From contig JADKEK010000001.1 in the NCBI GenBank assembly GCA_016718035.1, positions 868,001 to 932,000 of the forward strand: a stretch of 64,000 nt of DNA. The letters are read 5' to 3'. A model generated the notes under the pieces. The model was not told the origin of the DNA and did not search any database. It saw nothing but the letters and a program-made list of their open reading frames with translations. The DNA is from Bacteroidota bacterium (GTDB lineage Bacteria; Bacteroidota; Bacteroidia; Chitinophagales; BACL12). Positions 9,097-16,950 of the stretch are shown here, one piece after another (positions within the stretch are counted from its first letter, which is position 1; each line of letters starts with the position of its first letter). A program made the position numbers and the translations under genes.

Positions 9097-10022
9097 TATT
9101 TTTTACCTGAAAAAGCGAATTTATTTTTAAAGTCGGTAAGTTCTTCCAACAACGATTTTTCGTTAATTTGAATATAATCCCAAAGGGCAGAACTTGTGCT
9201 AACCCGAATACTTCCTAGTTGTAAATGCTGATTAATAAATAAACGTTCTAAAGTTGGATATAAAGTGGTAATTGTTTCAGCAATATCGTTTACAGCCAAA
9301 TTTTTTGTCACTAAATTATAGATCCCTGCAGGCACTTGTTTAAATGGTAATTGCGCCAAAGCTTCTACCGTATTATTGATATGAATAAAAGCTCTTGTTT
9401 GTGCTCCCGTGCCGTGAATTGAAATTTTATTTTCAAAATTTGCCTGCAACATAAAATTATTAATTACCGCATCAAATCGCATCGAATTGCTATAACCATA
9501 AACGTTTCCGCAACGGATAATATGGGTGAGCGCCATTCCATTTAAACGTTGAATATGTTCTTCTCCCCTCAACTTTGAAATACCATAATACGTATTAGGA
9601 TTGGGAATAGTTTGTTCGGTAGCAGGCTCTGCAATACGGTCGTAAACCGATGCACTGCTTAAATAAATTAAATGCTGTATGTTATTTTTTTCAGCAGCTT
9701 CAATTATTTCGCTGGTTCCCCAGTGGTTAATTTGCTCGAAAAAATGCGGGTCCTGATTAGCAAAAGGCGTAAGTACTTTTGCAGCGCAATGGTAAACCAC
9801 ATCTACATTTTTAAAAGCCGCATTTAATTTTCTGGCATCTAAAATATCTGCTTTAATCAGTTTTAATTTCCCATTGCCTATGGCATTTCCAAAAAAAATA
9901 TTTTCATTGTGACGACTCAAATTATCGTACAACGCAACACTTTCTACATTATCATTATTCGCTAATGCGATTGCTAATTCAAAACCGATATATCCGGCAC
10001 CACCGGTAATTAAAATTTTCAT
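9096..10022 (-). CDS. NAD-dependent epimerase/dehydratase (extended SDR)
   Basis: 308-residue extended short-chain dehydrogenase/reductase of the sugar-nucleotide epimerase type. The Rossmann dinucleotide motif MKILITGGAGYIGFELA is at the N-terminus; D-N-L-S-R follows the second strand; YHCAAKVLTPF is the NAD-contacting strand; the catalytic S-S-A-S-V-Y and YYGISKLRGEEH supply Ser, Tyr and Lys near residues 124 and 149-153. The reaction is likely on a UDP- or GDP-sugar, which fits the two downstream glycosyltransferases, but the exact substrate cannot be told. The start ATG overlaps the cysH stop as ATGA and the stop shares a base with the recQ ATG. Confidence 0.85.
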   Translation of the reverse strand: MKILITGGAGYIGFELAIALANNDNVESVALYDNLSRHNENIFFGNAIGNGKLKLIKADILDARKLNAAFKNVDVVYHCAAKVLTPFANQDPHFFEQINHWGTSEIIEAAEKNNIQHLIYLSSASVYDRIAEPATEQTIPNPNTYYGISKLRGEEHIQRLNGMALTHIIRCGNVYGYSNSMRFDAVINNFMLQANFENKISIHGTGAQTRAFIHINNTVEALAQLPFKQVPAGIYNLVTKNLAVNDIAETITTLYPTLERLFINQHLQLGSIRVSTSSALWDYIQINEKSLLEELTDFKNKFAFSGKK

Positions 10023-10690
10023 TGTTTAATTAATTCTGTGTGTAAACCACATTCTGTTTTATTTAATCCGTACCAACGAGCTTGTCTTTCGTCTGCTAAT
10101 ACTTCGAGACTAATTTGTCGTGTGCAGGGTTCACAACCAATACTCATATATCCTTTTTCGTCGAGCGGATGTTTCGGTATTTGATGTTCACGTATATAAG
10201 CGTAAATCATTTGGTTGGTCCAATTTAACATTGGATGATAACGAAATGCTTTGTGATTTGTTTTTTCTTCCTGATGAAATGTTGCACGATTGGCATTTTG
10301 GTCTGCGCGTACTCCATTTATCCAAACATCATAAGTATTTAATGCTGGTTCGAGTGGTTGAATTTTATTGATATAACAACAATAGTCAGGGTCAGATGTA
10401 AATAAAAATCGTCCATTTTCATCTACCTGCATCAGTTTTGGTGTATTAGATTTTACGTCAATAGTATTGAGATTAAACAACTTCGTAATTTGTTGTTTAT
10501 ACATCATGGTCTCCGGAAAATGGAAACCCGTATTTAAAAAGTAAACAGGAATAGTGTTATCAATACGTGAAATGATATGCAATAAAACGGTGCTATGTGT
10601 TTGAAACGAAGAAGAAGTAAATAGTTTCAATCCACGGGATTGGTAATCCTGAATTTGTTTTGTTATATCCTCAATCCCTGCCATTAACAT
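10019..10690 (-). CDS. cysH: Phosphoadenylyl/adenylyl-sulfate reductase
   Basis: Reduces activated sulfate (APS or PAPS) to sulfite in assimilatory sulfur metabolism. About 223 residues. SSSFQTHSTVLLHII near the N-terminus is the nucleotide-binding loop, FLNTGFHFPET the following segment. The pair CC in DPDYCCYINK (about residue 104), the pair in IGCEPCT (about 187) and the terminal catalytic cysteine in ECGLH are all present; CC plus CxxC is the [4Fe-4S] ligand set of plant-type APS reductases, so APS is the likelier substrate. Start taken as ATG 10690; ATG 10684 is also possible, and 10693 is only TTG. No other sulfate-assimilation gene is in the window. First gene of the five-gene overlapping operon. 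Confidence 0.9.
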   Translation of the reverse strand: MLMAGIEDITKQIQDYQSRGLKLFTSSSFQTHSTVLLHIISRIDNTIPVYFLNTGFHFPETMMYKQQITKLFNLNTIDVKSNTPKLMQVDENGRFLFTSDPDYCCYINKIQPLEPALNTYDVWINGVRADQNANRATFHQEEKTNHKAFRYHPMLNWTNQMIYAYIREHQIPKHPLDEKGYMSIGCEPCTRQISLEVLADERQARWYGLNKTECGLHTELIKQ

Positions 10691-10727
10691 CAATTTATAT
10701 TACCAACCCGATAAATAACAACAACAA

Positions 10728-11453
10728 TTAAATACTCATCGCTAATAAATCTGCGATATGTAATACCTTAATCGGTTTTTGTTGTTTATCGATATAAGCC
10801 TGCAAATGCATTAAACAAGAATAATCGGTTGAAACAATATATTCAGCGCCAGTTGCAATTGCATTATTTACTTTTGAATCGGCCATTCCTGTTGAAATTG
10901 GTTCAAATTTAACTGCAAAGGTTCCACCAAAACCACAACATGTTTCGGAGTCAACCATTTCAACAATTTCTAGCCCTTCAATATTGTTCAATAACCTACG
11001 TGGTGCTTCTTTTATTTTACATTCTCTCAATGCACCACATGCATCGTGATAGGTAATTTTTGCTTTTAGTTTACCACCAAGGTTATCTACTTTAAGCACA
11101 TCTACCATAAATTCGCTGAATTCGAAAAGGTTTTTTCTCAGCCCTTTATAATAATTATGCACAGGAGTATTAGCGTATAAGGTGCCATAAAAGTTCCTTA
11201 CAAATCCAACACACGAGCCTGAAGGACCAACCACATATCTGTCGGAGTTAGCAAAATCGGCTAAAAATTTCTTCCCAACATCGTCCATTTCTTTCCAATA
11301 TCCGGCATTAAATGCAGGTTGTCCGCAACAAGTTTGGTTGGGATTATAATGCACTTTACAACCTGCTTTTTCGAGCACTTTAACCATATTAAACCCAGTT
11401 TCAGGGAATAGTTGGTCGATAAAGCAGGGAATGAAAATGTCAACTTCAGTCAT
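10728..11453 (-). CDS. LutA/YkgE-like (Fe-S)-binding oxidoreductase subunit
   Basis: 241-residue cysteine-rich protein with two CCG domains: NQTCCGQPAFNAGYWKEM near residues 40-57 and SETCCGFGGTFAVKFEP near 170-186, plus ITYHDACGALREC at about 133. This is the pattern of LutA (YkgE), a subunit of the LutABC L-lactate utilisation complex, and of GlcF/HdrB-type iron-sulfur proteins. No lutB or lutC partner is adjacent in the visible sequence; upstream is intergenic DNA and a DoxX-like gene. ATG at 11453, preceded by a good -7 element. Role in lactate oxidation is inferred from family only. Confidence 0.85.
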   Translation of the reverse strand: MTEVDIFIPCFIDQLFPETGFNMVKVLEKAGCKVHYNPNQTCCGQPAFNAGYWKEMDDVGKKFLADFANSDRYVVGPSGSCVGFVRNFYGTLYANTPVHNYYKGLRKNLFEFSEFMVDVLKVDNLGGKLKAKITYHDACGALRECKIKEAPRRLLNNIEGLEIVEMVDSETCCGFGGTFAVKFEPISTGMADSKVNNAIATGAEYIVSTDYSCLMHLQAYIDKQQKPIKVLHIADLLAMSI

Positions 11454-11467
11454 AAAAGCAAAAGTAG

Positions 11468-11475
11468 CAAACGTA
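11468..11475 (-). promoter_or_regulatory. Bacteroidota -7 element before the lutA-like gene
   Basis: TACGTTTG on the minus strand, exact TAnnTTTG, 14 bases before the ATG. A second exact copy, TACTTTTG at 11459-11466, is probably too close to the start to be used. Confidence 0.5.
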
Positions 11476-11519
11476 GGTTAATTGCGCATATAGCTTGTTA
11501 ACACCTGACACACAATAAT

Positions 11520-12941
11520 TTAATCTACCGTTATTGATTCGGAGGAGGAAATAGGTTTACCCCTGATGGTGTATTCGGTAAGTTCGTTAGAATTTAGGGT
11601 TGCCATAATTTCATAAACGCCTGGGTCGAGGTTAACATGATACCATTCATCGTAAACCCTGGCAATACGTTCTCCATTCACATACAAGTTTATGGTACCC
11701 TGGCCCATAACATGCATGGTACTTACATTTTCAGGTGCAAATTTGAAGTTTGTAGTGATAAAATGGATATTATACCCCTCTTTCATATCCGGTTTTATGT
11801 CCATCCAAACACTTGGCACTTCATCTTTAGGGTAACCGGCCAATTCTATTTGCCCTTTCAAATTATCCGGATTTTTCGAGAGTAATTCTTGCTTTTTGTC
11901 GTATTTAGCCTGTGCGAGGTTAGAATAACCAATTGCTAAAACAGAAAACAAGAGTATAAAATTGACCGCAGTGAAGGTCATCCTTTTAAAAATATTCTTA
12001 AACCTATCGCGCAATTGCAGGTAATATTTGCCGGGACCTTCGAGAAGAAATACGATTAATGCACCGTGAATCATGGTATGGCCGATAATTTCCACCTTCC
12101 CGAAAACCGAAGAGGTAATGAAGAACACGATGGTTATAATGATGGCCAAAGGGCGCTGTAATAAACATACTAATAATAAAAATCCCAATCCGAACTCAAC
12201 AAACCCTATGGATTTGAGGAAAAAGTCGAAATTCAAGCCCATAGCCAGTTTCGGGTGCTCTTTGATGAGGAATAAACTCCAATTTGGATATACAAATTTT
12301 TCGAGCGCTACCCAACATAACGAAAACCCAACGGTGATATAGAGCACGACAAGACCAAACTCTTTGAATTTACCCTGCTTAATACTAGTGCTGGCCAGGT
12401 AAAAACCTACTCCGGCAAACATCAGATAATCGAGCATGTGGAATGGGTGCAGGGTGATATTCCCAATTACCCAAATCAAAATGATTCCCAACCCACCGAT
12501 TGGCACCAAACGAGGGATTAAGAGACAAAATGCCAAAACAAACTGGAACCAGCCAATCCACTCAAACTGTTTAGGAATGGGGATTGTAGGGACAATCATG
12601 GCATTACTTTGCCAGCTTAAAATGAGCACCATTGCTGCTGCTACGCGTAAAACGATGGTGGCATAGTTTTTCCGGCCTTCGAGCCAACCATCAACTTTGA
12701 GATACCAGGGCGACTTAGATATTTTACTATCGAGCCAAACACCAAAAACTACGGTAATAAGGCAAATAGTAAAGAGGGTATAAAAAAAACGACCCTCCAT
12801 TACCTCGCCGAGTTGCAGCGGTCGATCGGCAAAACTCCCATCAGTAAACCATTTGACGTGAGCTTCAGCGTTCGGAACAAAAAAGATAACTGAAAACAAC
12901 AGGGTTAGCAGAACCTTATAAATGTGTGTGTTAGTTTTCAT
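11520..12941 (-). CDS. DoxX-like polytopic membrane protein with C-terminal extracytoplasmic domain
   Basis: About 473 residues from ATG 12941. A signal-like N-terminus (KVLLTLLFSVIFFVPNAEAH) precedes A-H-V-K-W-F-T, then a series of at least seven hydrophobic helices between about residues 45 and 345, among them FFYTLFTICLITVVFGVWL and LGIILIWVIGNITL. The last ~130 residues are soluble and beta-rich (PSVWMDIKPDMKEGYNIHF, INLYVNGERIARVYDEWYHV). The arrangement resembles DoxX/DoxD-type quinone-linked membrane proteins, but no catalytic motif was recognised and function is not assigned. The promoter element at 12969-12976 rules out the longer frame starting at 12983; ATG 12953 is an alternative. 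Confidence 0.6.
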   Translation of the reverse strand: MKTNTHIYKVLLTLLFSVIFFVPNAEAHVKWFTDGSFADRPLQLGEVMEGRFFYTLFTICLITVVFGVWLDSKISKSPWYLKVDGWLEGRKNYATIVLRVAAAMVLILSWQSNAMIVPTIPIPKQFEWIGWFQFVLAFCLLIPRLVPIGGLGIILIWVIGNITLHPFHMLDYLMFAGVGFYLASTSIKQGKFKEFGLVVLYITVGFSLCWVALEKFVYPNWSLFLIKEHPKLAMGLNFDFFLKSIGFVEFGLGFLLLVCLLQRPLAIIITIVFFITSSVFGKVEIIGHTMIHGALIVFLLEGPGKYYLQLRDRFKNIFKRMTFTAVNFILLFSVLAIGYSNLAQAKYDKKQELLSKNPDNLKGQIELAGYPKDEVPSVWMDIKPDMKEGYNIHFITTNFKFAPENVSTMHVMGQGTINLYVNGERIARVYDEWYHVNLDPGVYEIMATLNSNELTEYTIRGKPISSSESITVD

Positions 12942-12968
12942 AAATTCTCTCATACTAGCCGCTATTTG

Positions 12969-12976
12969 CAAATGTA
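12969..12976 (-). promoter_or_regulatory. Bacteroidota -7 element before the DoxX-like gene
   Basis: TACATTTG on the minus strand, exact TAnnTTTG, 15 bases before ATG 12953 and 27 before ATG 12941. It decides against the upstream ATG at 12983. Confidence 0.5.
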
Positions 12977-13046
12977 AATACATGGTTAAAGGGTAGTTAC
13001 CATTAATTGTAAAAGAAATGTAAACGAGGTTAAATATTATCGCACT

Positions 13047-13062
13047 TGTGACTTATGTTACA
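13047..13062. promoter_or_regulatory. CRP/FNR-like dyad TGTGA-N6-TTACA
   Basis: Two half-sites TGTGA and TTACA separated by six bases match the CRP/FNR architecture TGTGA-N6-TCACA with one mismatch. It lies in the divergent intergenic region between the DoxX-like gene and the secreted protein at 13184, roughly 70-100 bases from each proposed -7 element. Confidence 0.35.
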
Positions 13063-13076
13063 GTCGCTATAGTGAC
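13063..13076. promoter_or_regulatory. Imperfect 14-base palindrome
   Basis: GTCGCTATAGTGAC is a palindrome with one mismatched pair, immediately next to the CRP-like dyad. It may be a second protein-binding site; the regulator is unknown. Confidence 0.25.
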
Positions 13077-13150
13077 AATTTTCCATGTTAATTAATAATT
13101 TTCCTTATATGAAGAAATCGTTACTATTGCATTGTACCACAATAACTATT

Positions 13151-13158
13151 TATCTTTA
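13151..13158 (+). promoter_or_regulatory. Promoter -7 element for the secreted protein at 13184
   Basis: TATCTTTA (7 of 8 to TAnnTTTG), 25 bases before the ATG, with a TTG at 13127-13129 about 21 bases upstream. Confidence 0.4.
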
Positions 13159-13183
13159 ACTTTAAATGTAAAAGCTTTAACAT

Positions 13184-14422
13184 ATGAAAAAACACATACT
13201 CCTTATTTCGTTAGCGATCCTGCTTATAGCGGGTAAAGAAGCAAATGCTCAAGGCATTTGTGACCCTTCCGGCAACATATTAATTTACTCTAATTATGAT
13301 GGAGGCACGTTCACCATCAATATTGATGAGAACATTCCAAACATTCGAATTGGATTATGCTCTTATGAGCAATTGAATGTTACCATCACAGGTACGTATG
13401 CCGACAATGTGGTGCAGGTTTTATATGCCGGCTATAATAGCGGAGGTGGAACCAGTGTGAGCGGTGTTGATGCAGGAATTGTTGAAATATTAGAGTTCCC
13501 GCCGGTTACTTTGTTTGATGTTGATGGTTATGCTTATATGATTTGCGCATACGAATGTGATACCGATTATGTTCCAGGTGGATGTAATACTGTTGATCAG
13601 GCTGTCGATTATTTCAGTACATATCTTGATGGTAATATTCGTTATTCCTATTTTCAATATGGCGTTTTTAGCGGGACAGAAGACATGAGCGATGGTGGCA
13701 ATTGTTGCCTTGGTGCAGAGCCTTGTGCAATTGTAGTTGATGCCGGTCAGGATGCTTCAATTTGTGTTGGCGACAGTGTTATGTTAGAAGGGTCGGGTGC
13801 CGTTAATTATGTTTGGTTTCCAGATGTCGCTTTAAGTGATGATGGTATTTACAATCCTTATTCAACTCCGGAAACAACCATTACATATATATTAACCGGC
13901 AGCGATACAGATGGCTGTTCAGGTTTAGATAGTGTTACTGTATTTGTAAATCCATATCCAGTTGTAGAAATTATGGATATGGGTGATGGCAATTTAATGG
14001 CAACAGGTGGTGGTTCTTATCAATGGTATTTAAACGGAGCAATAATTCCCGGAGCTATTAATGAGACCTATGTAGCAACAACGACCGGTTATTATGCTGT
14101 AGAAGTAACCAGCGATGCAGGTTGCACTGTTTTAACTGAAGAAATTATTGTGCAAGTAGACCCAATTGCCAATCATTATTTAAATCAGCAAATAATTTGT
14201 TATCCAAATCCGGTAAACAACGAATTACATATTACAACTTCAACCGCTTTACAAATTGAACAAGTTGAAATTTATGCAATAAATGGTCAAATGGTTTTAT
14301 CAATTGCGGATTTACAAATGGCAACTAATAGTATATCAGTAGAAAAAATTCCGGCAGGTTTATATACTATTAAAGTATTAACTAATGAAGGAATTGCTGT
14401 GAAACAAATTGTAGTGGAATAA
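13184..14422 (+). CDS. Secreted protein with Ig-like domains and T9SS sorting domain
   Basis: 412 residues. A lipid-free signal peptide KKHILLISLAILLIAGKEANA precedes mature Q-G-I-C. The first ~170 residues are a cysteine-containing domain of unknown type (CSYEQLNVTITGTYADNV, ICAYECDTDYVPGGC). Residues about 185-255 form a Bacteroidota Ig-like/PKD-type domain starting VDAGQDASICVGDSVMLEG; a second Ig-like segment contains SYQWYLNGAIIPGA. The C-terminus IICYPNPVNNELHI ... IPAGLYTIKVLTNEG is a type A T9SS domain, so the product should be exported across the outer membrane and cut or anchored at the surface. Followed directly by a strong terminator. The specific role is unknown. Confidence 0.85.
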   Translation: MKKHILLISLAILLIAGKEANAQGICDPSGNILIYSNYDGGTFTINIDENIPNIRIGLCSYEQLNVTITGTYADNVVQVLYAGYNSGGGTSVSGVDAGIVEILEFPPVTLFDVDGYAYMICAYECDTDYVPGGCNTVDQAVDYFSTYLDGNIRYSYFQYGVFSGTEDMSDGGNCCLGAEPCAIVVDAGQDASICVGDSVMLEGSGAVNYVWFPDVALSDDGIYNPYSTPETTITYILTGSDTDGCSGLDSVTVFVNPYPVVEIMDMGDGNLMATGGGSYQWYLNGAIIPGAINETYVATTTGYYAVEVTSDAGCTVLTEEIIVQVDPIANHYLNQQIICYPNPVNNELHITTSTALQIEQVEIYAINGQMVLSIADLQMATNSISVEKIPAGLYTIKVLTNEGIAVKQIVVE

Positions 14423-14444
14423 CTAAATAATTCAATTTAATATG

Positions 14445-14475
14445 AGCTGTATGTGTAAACGCATACAGCTTTTTT
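14445..14475 (+). terminator. Rho-independent terminator of the 13184 gene
   Basis: AGCTGTATG pairs with CATACAGCT around an 8-base loop and is followed by a run of T on the plus strand. It starts 23 bases after the stop codon. Confidence 0.85.
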
Positions 14476-14478
14476 CAT

Positions 14479-15060
14479 TTAAATACTCAGCGCCGCAATG
14501 CATAATTCCCGAATATCCCATAGCTCTTCATGTGTAAATGGTACTTGTTCTTGTTTTGCCCAATTGCGCATGAATTGTTTGTGCAGGCCTAATTTTTTAG
14601 TTGCCACTTCATCTGCAATGACTACATGTTCTTCTAATAAATCGTGTGCAAAATTGAAACTACCGGATGGGAAAGTGAAGTCGTAAATTTTTGCATCAAA
14701 AGTGAGGTAACAATGTGCCTCCGGAAACCCGCGCAAATAAAAAGAATTTAATATCGGTTTTGCTTTTGGGGTATTGTGTTGATTTAAAAGAAAAATGCCA
14801 ATTACCAGATGTATTTCATCGTGACCATGTTCTTCTGCCACTTTTTTAAGTAGCACATGTTTAGTGCTGCATGTGCCACATTTTTCATCAACAACACATA
14901 ATAAATTATTTTTATACTGATTGCGACGATAGGGCAATAAAGCAACGTAACTGCAAGCAGCGGCAAATGTTGCACAACCAGCAGCACGCAAACCTTCGGT
15001 GGCAGCACCGGTAGCTGTTAATGGAAAATCAAATGGTAAGTCTTGAAATTGATTATTCAT
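14479..15060 (-). CDS. Conserved hypothetical, possible transglutaminase-like fold
   Basis: 193 residues from ATG 15060. I do not recognise a named family. A conserved-looking Cys in CGTCSTKHVLLKKVAEEH (about residue 60), a His in EAHCYLTFDAKIYDFT (about 128) and the Asp of the latter segment are in the order and spacing of the Cys-His-Asp triad of transglutaminase/papain-like proteins. This is inference from motif order only. The start overlaps the upstream propeller-type gene by 8 bases (stop and ATG interleaved), so the two are translationally coupled. No signal peptide; cytosolic. Confidence 0.55.
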   Translation of the reverse strand: MNNQFQDLPFDFPLTATGAATEGLRAAGCATFAAACSYVALLPYRRNQYKNNLLCVVDEKCGTCSTKHVLLKKVAEEHGHDEIHLVIGIFLLNQHNTPKAKPILNSFYLRGFPEAHCYLTFDAKIYDFTFPSGSFNFAHDLLEEHVVIADEVATKKLGLHKQFMRNWAKQEQVPFTHEELWDIRELCIAALSI

Positions 15061-15925
15061 CACCAACAAACGCAAAATTAATTCCATCAGGAGCCAATGC
15101 CATGCGATATATTTTTTTGCCTTTTAATTCTTTGATAGTTAAAATTCTGGTCCATTGCTTTTTTTCTGCAGCATAACTATACATCCAAATCTGATTGTCG
15201 CGCCCCATTAACAATTCGCCGTTTTTAGTCCAAATAAAATCTTCACTTATTCCCGGAACTGATGTAATTACTGAAGTTGTTTGAGTAGTTAAATCAAAGC
15301 GTTTTATCATGAATTCATTATCTGAATTTTTCACCAAATAACTTAAGGCTTGTTCACCGGGAATCATTTTAATACATCTGCCAACATTTACATCTATCAA
15401 TTTAGTTGTTTGTTTTTTCATGTCTGCCAATACAAGAGTAGGTGTATCAGTTACCATAAAAAATGCATAATGTTTTTCATCAACCGGGCAATAATACCCA
15501 ACGCTATCGATGTTGCTCATTAGCACCTTAGGTTTAGTGCCATTTAATTTAAACATACACATACGTTGTACAGTATCCAATTCAACTCTCACAACTGAAA
15601 ATGATTTACCGTTTGACATCACAACAGGTGAATATTCACTTTCTAGTGTATTAGTAATTTGGTTTGTTTCTCCTGTGCTTAAGGTATAAGTATAAATATC
15701 AGCTTGTAAGGTATCGTGCATAGCTGTAAAATAAATAGTATTACCATCGGGAGAAAATGATGGCTGGTTATCGTAACCGGGTCTGCTGGTAATGTTTTTC
15801 AAATCGTTGAGTGCCCATTTGCCATCAGCTGTTGTCAATTTACCATAATAAATATCCACTGCAGGTAGTTGAGCAGCTACAGTTTGTACTATACATAAGG
15901 TCAAAATCCCTAAAATCAATCGCAT
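15053..15925 (-). CDS. Secreted PD40/TolB-like beta-propeller protein
   Basis: 290 residues from ATG 15925, with signal peptide RLILGILTLCIVQTVAAQ. Repeats of the WD40-like PD40 kind follow: QPSFSPDGNTIYFTAM near residue 50, and later MALAPDGINFAFVGDE at the very end. The fold is a periplasmic or surface beta-propeller similar to TolB. No enzymatic domain is attached. An exact -7 promoter element lies just upstream, which excludes the 31 extra residues of the frame extending to 16018. The stop overlaps the next gene by 8 bases. The biological target is unknown. Confidence 0.7.
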   Translation of the reverse strand: MRLILGILTLCIVQTVAAQLPAVDIYYGKLTTADGKWALNDLKNITSRPGYDNQPSFSPDGNTIYFTAMHDTLQADIYTYTLSTGETNQITNTLESEYSPVVMSNGKSFSVVRVELDTVQRMCMFKLNGTKPKVLMSNIDSVGYYCPVDEKHYAFFMVTDTPTLVLADMKKQTTKLIDVNVGRCIKMIPGEQALSYLVKNSDNEFMIKRFDLTTQTTSVITSVPGISEDFIWTKNGELLMGRDNQIWMYSYAAEKKQWTRILTIKELKGKKIYRMALAPDGINFAFVGDE

Positions 15926-15942
15926 AATGCTGTTATTTTGAA

Positions 15943-15950
15943 CAAATGTA
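15943..15950 (-). promoter_or_regulatory. Bacteroidota -7 element before the PD40 gene
   Basis: TACATTTG on the minus strand, exact TAnnTTTG, 17 bases before ATG 15925. It directly follows the T-tract of the upstream gene's terminator. Confidence 0.5.
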
Positions 15951-15977
15951 AAAAAAAATATCCGCCAAAGGCGGATA
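15951..15977 (-). terminator. Rho-independent terminator of the MORN-like gene
   Basis: On the minus strand TATCCGCC pairs with GGCGGATA around a three-base loop, followed by eight T. It lies 46 bases after the stop of the gene at 16024-16401. Confidence 0.85.
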
Positions 15978-16023
15978 CCTGCAATCAACTTAACTGGTAT
16001 TAAGTTAATAATATTCAACCATA

Positions 16024-16401
16024 TTACTTATAATTAAAGGCAGTAGTATTGCCCGATTCATCGTATTCCTGTGCCCATACTTTTTTACCATTGCGATATT
16101 GAATTTTATATTGCAATTCGCCCTCGTCGTTATATACCTTCCATTTACCTTCTTTGAGGTTGTTTTCGAAGTAGGCTTTAACCACTATTTGGCCTTCCAA
16201 ATTATAACTTACCCACTCTCCTGTTTTGTTGCCATTTTCGAGGAACCCGATTTGTTTAATGCTGCCATTGGGATAATAATATACTACCTCAACTAAATCG
16301 CCGGTTAACTGAATACATTGTCCGGGAAGTTCAGCGTATGGCATAGCCGCATTCTGAGAGGTTGAAGACATCAACATGATATTTAAGAGAAAAGTCATCA
16401 T
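16024..16401 (-). CDS. Small MORN/YwqK-like repeat protein
   Basis: 125 residues from ATG 16401. After a hydrophobic N-terminus (TFLLNIMLMSSTSQNA, a probable signal peptide) come MORN-like repeats: YYYPNGSIKQIGFLENGNK, GEWVSYNLEGQIVVKAYF, EGKWKVYNDEGELQYKI. These match the family often labelled YwqK antitoxin-like in Bacteroidota, though there is no toxin partner here and no evidence of a toxin-antitoxin role. An exact -7 element at 16422-16429 overlaps the upstream GTG start, so the ATG at 16401 is chosen. A strong terminator follows. Confidence 0.65.
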   Translation of the reverse strand: MMTFLLNIMLMSSTSQNAAMPYAELPGQCIQLTGDLVEVVYYYPNGSIKQIGFLENGNKTGEWVSYNLEGQIVVKAYFENNLKEGKWKVYNDEGELQYKIQYRNGKKVWAQEYDESGNTTAFNYK

Positions 16402-16421
16402 AGCTTCGATTTTTATTAACA

Positions 16422-16429
16422 CAAATTTA
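16422..16429 (-). promoter_or_regulatory. Bacteroidota -7 element before the MORN-like gene
   Basis: TAAATTTG on the minus strand, exact TAnnTTTG, 20 bases before ATG 16401. Confidence 0.5.
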
Positions 16430-16542
16430 AGAAGTAATTAACCTGATATTAGCAATTTGTTCATATTAAATTTACATTAGCGGTTGAACGGATTTACCTT
16501 AAGTTAACATAGCCGAAATTTCAAGGAATTGAAATAAACTTT

Positions 16543-16550
16543 TATCTTTG
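16543..16550 (+). promoter_or_regulatory. Bacteroidota -7 element before the DUF3127 operon
   Basis: TATCTTTG, exact TAnnTTTG, 14 bases before the ATG at 16565. No clear -33 element. Confidence 0.55.
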
Positions 16551-16564
16551 AAAAAAATTGCGAA

Positions 16565-16942
16565 ATGGCTTACGAATTATCAGGTAAATTGCTTGAAATA
16601 TTTCCTACTCAGGAAGTTTCAGCATCTTTCAAAAAGAGAGAATTTGTTATTGAAAAAAGCGAAAGTGTAAACGACAGGGTATTTACGGATGTAATCAAAT
16701 TTCAGTTGATTCAGGATCGTTGTGCTTTGTTGGACAGCTACAAGCTTGGTGAAGAGGTGAAAGTTACCTTTAATATCAAAGGCTCTAAATGGGAAAAAGA
16801 AGGTCGCACCAACTATTTTGTGAATCTGGATGTATGGCGCATGGAAAAAGTTGCTGCCGGAAACAATCAGAGCAACGAAAGTGCACCAACTTATGTTGAG
16901 CCGGCACCACTTCCGGAAGCTGAGGACGATCTTCCGTTTTAA
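16565..16942 (+). CDS. DUF3127 domain protein (OB-fold, SSB-like)
   Basis: 125 residues. The N-terminus YELSGKLLEIFPTQEVSASF and K-K-R-E-F-V-I-E are typical of DUF3127, a Bacteroidota family with an OB-like fold. The C-terminal tail is acidic and ends E-D-D-L-P-F, strikingly like the D-D-I-P-F tail of single-stranded DNA-binding proteins that docks repair partners. A nucleic-acid-binding role is therefore plausible but unproven. First gene of a three-gene operon; 8 bases separate it from the YkgJ gene. Confidence 0.85.
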   Translation: MAYELSGKLLEIFPTQEVSASFKKREFVIEKSESVNDRVFTDVIKFQLIQDRCALLDSYKLGEEVKVTFNIKGSKWEKEGRTNYFVNLDVWRMEKVAAGNNQSNESAPTYVEPAPLPEAEDDLPF

Positions 16943-16950
16943 TCCGATAA

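Noticed and set aside
16024..16401. A toxin-antitoxin module (YwqK-like antitoxin)
   Set aside because: The label is only a family name; no toxin gene is adjacent and it has a signal-like N-terminus.
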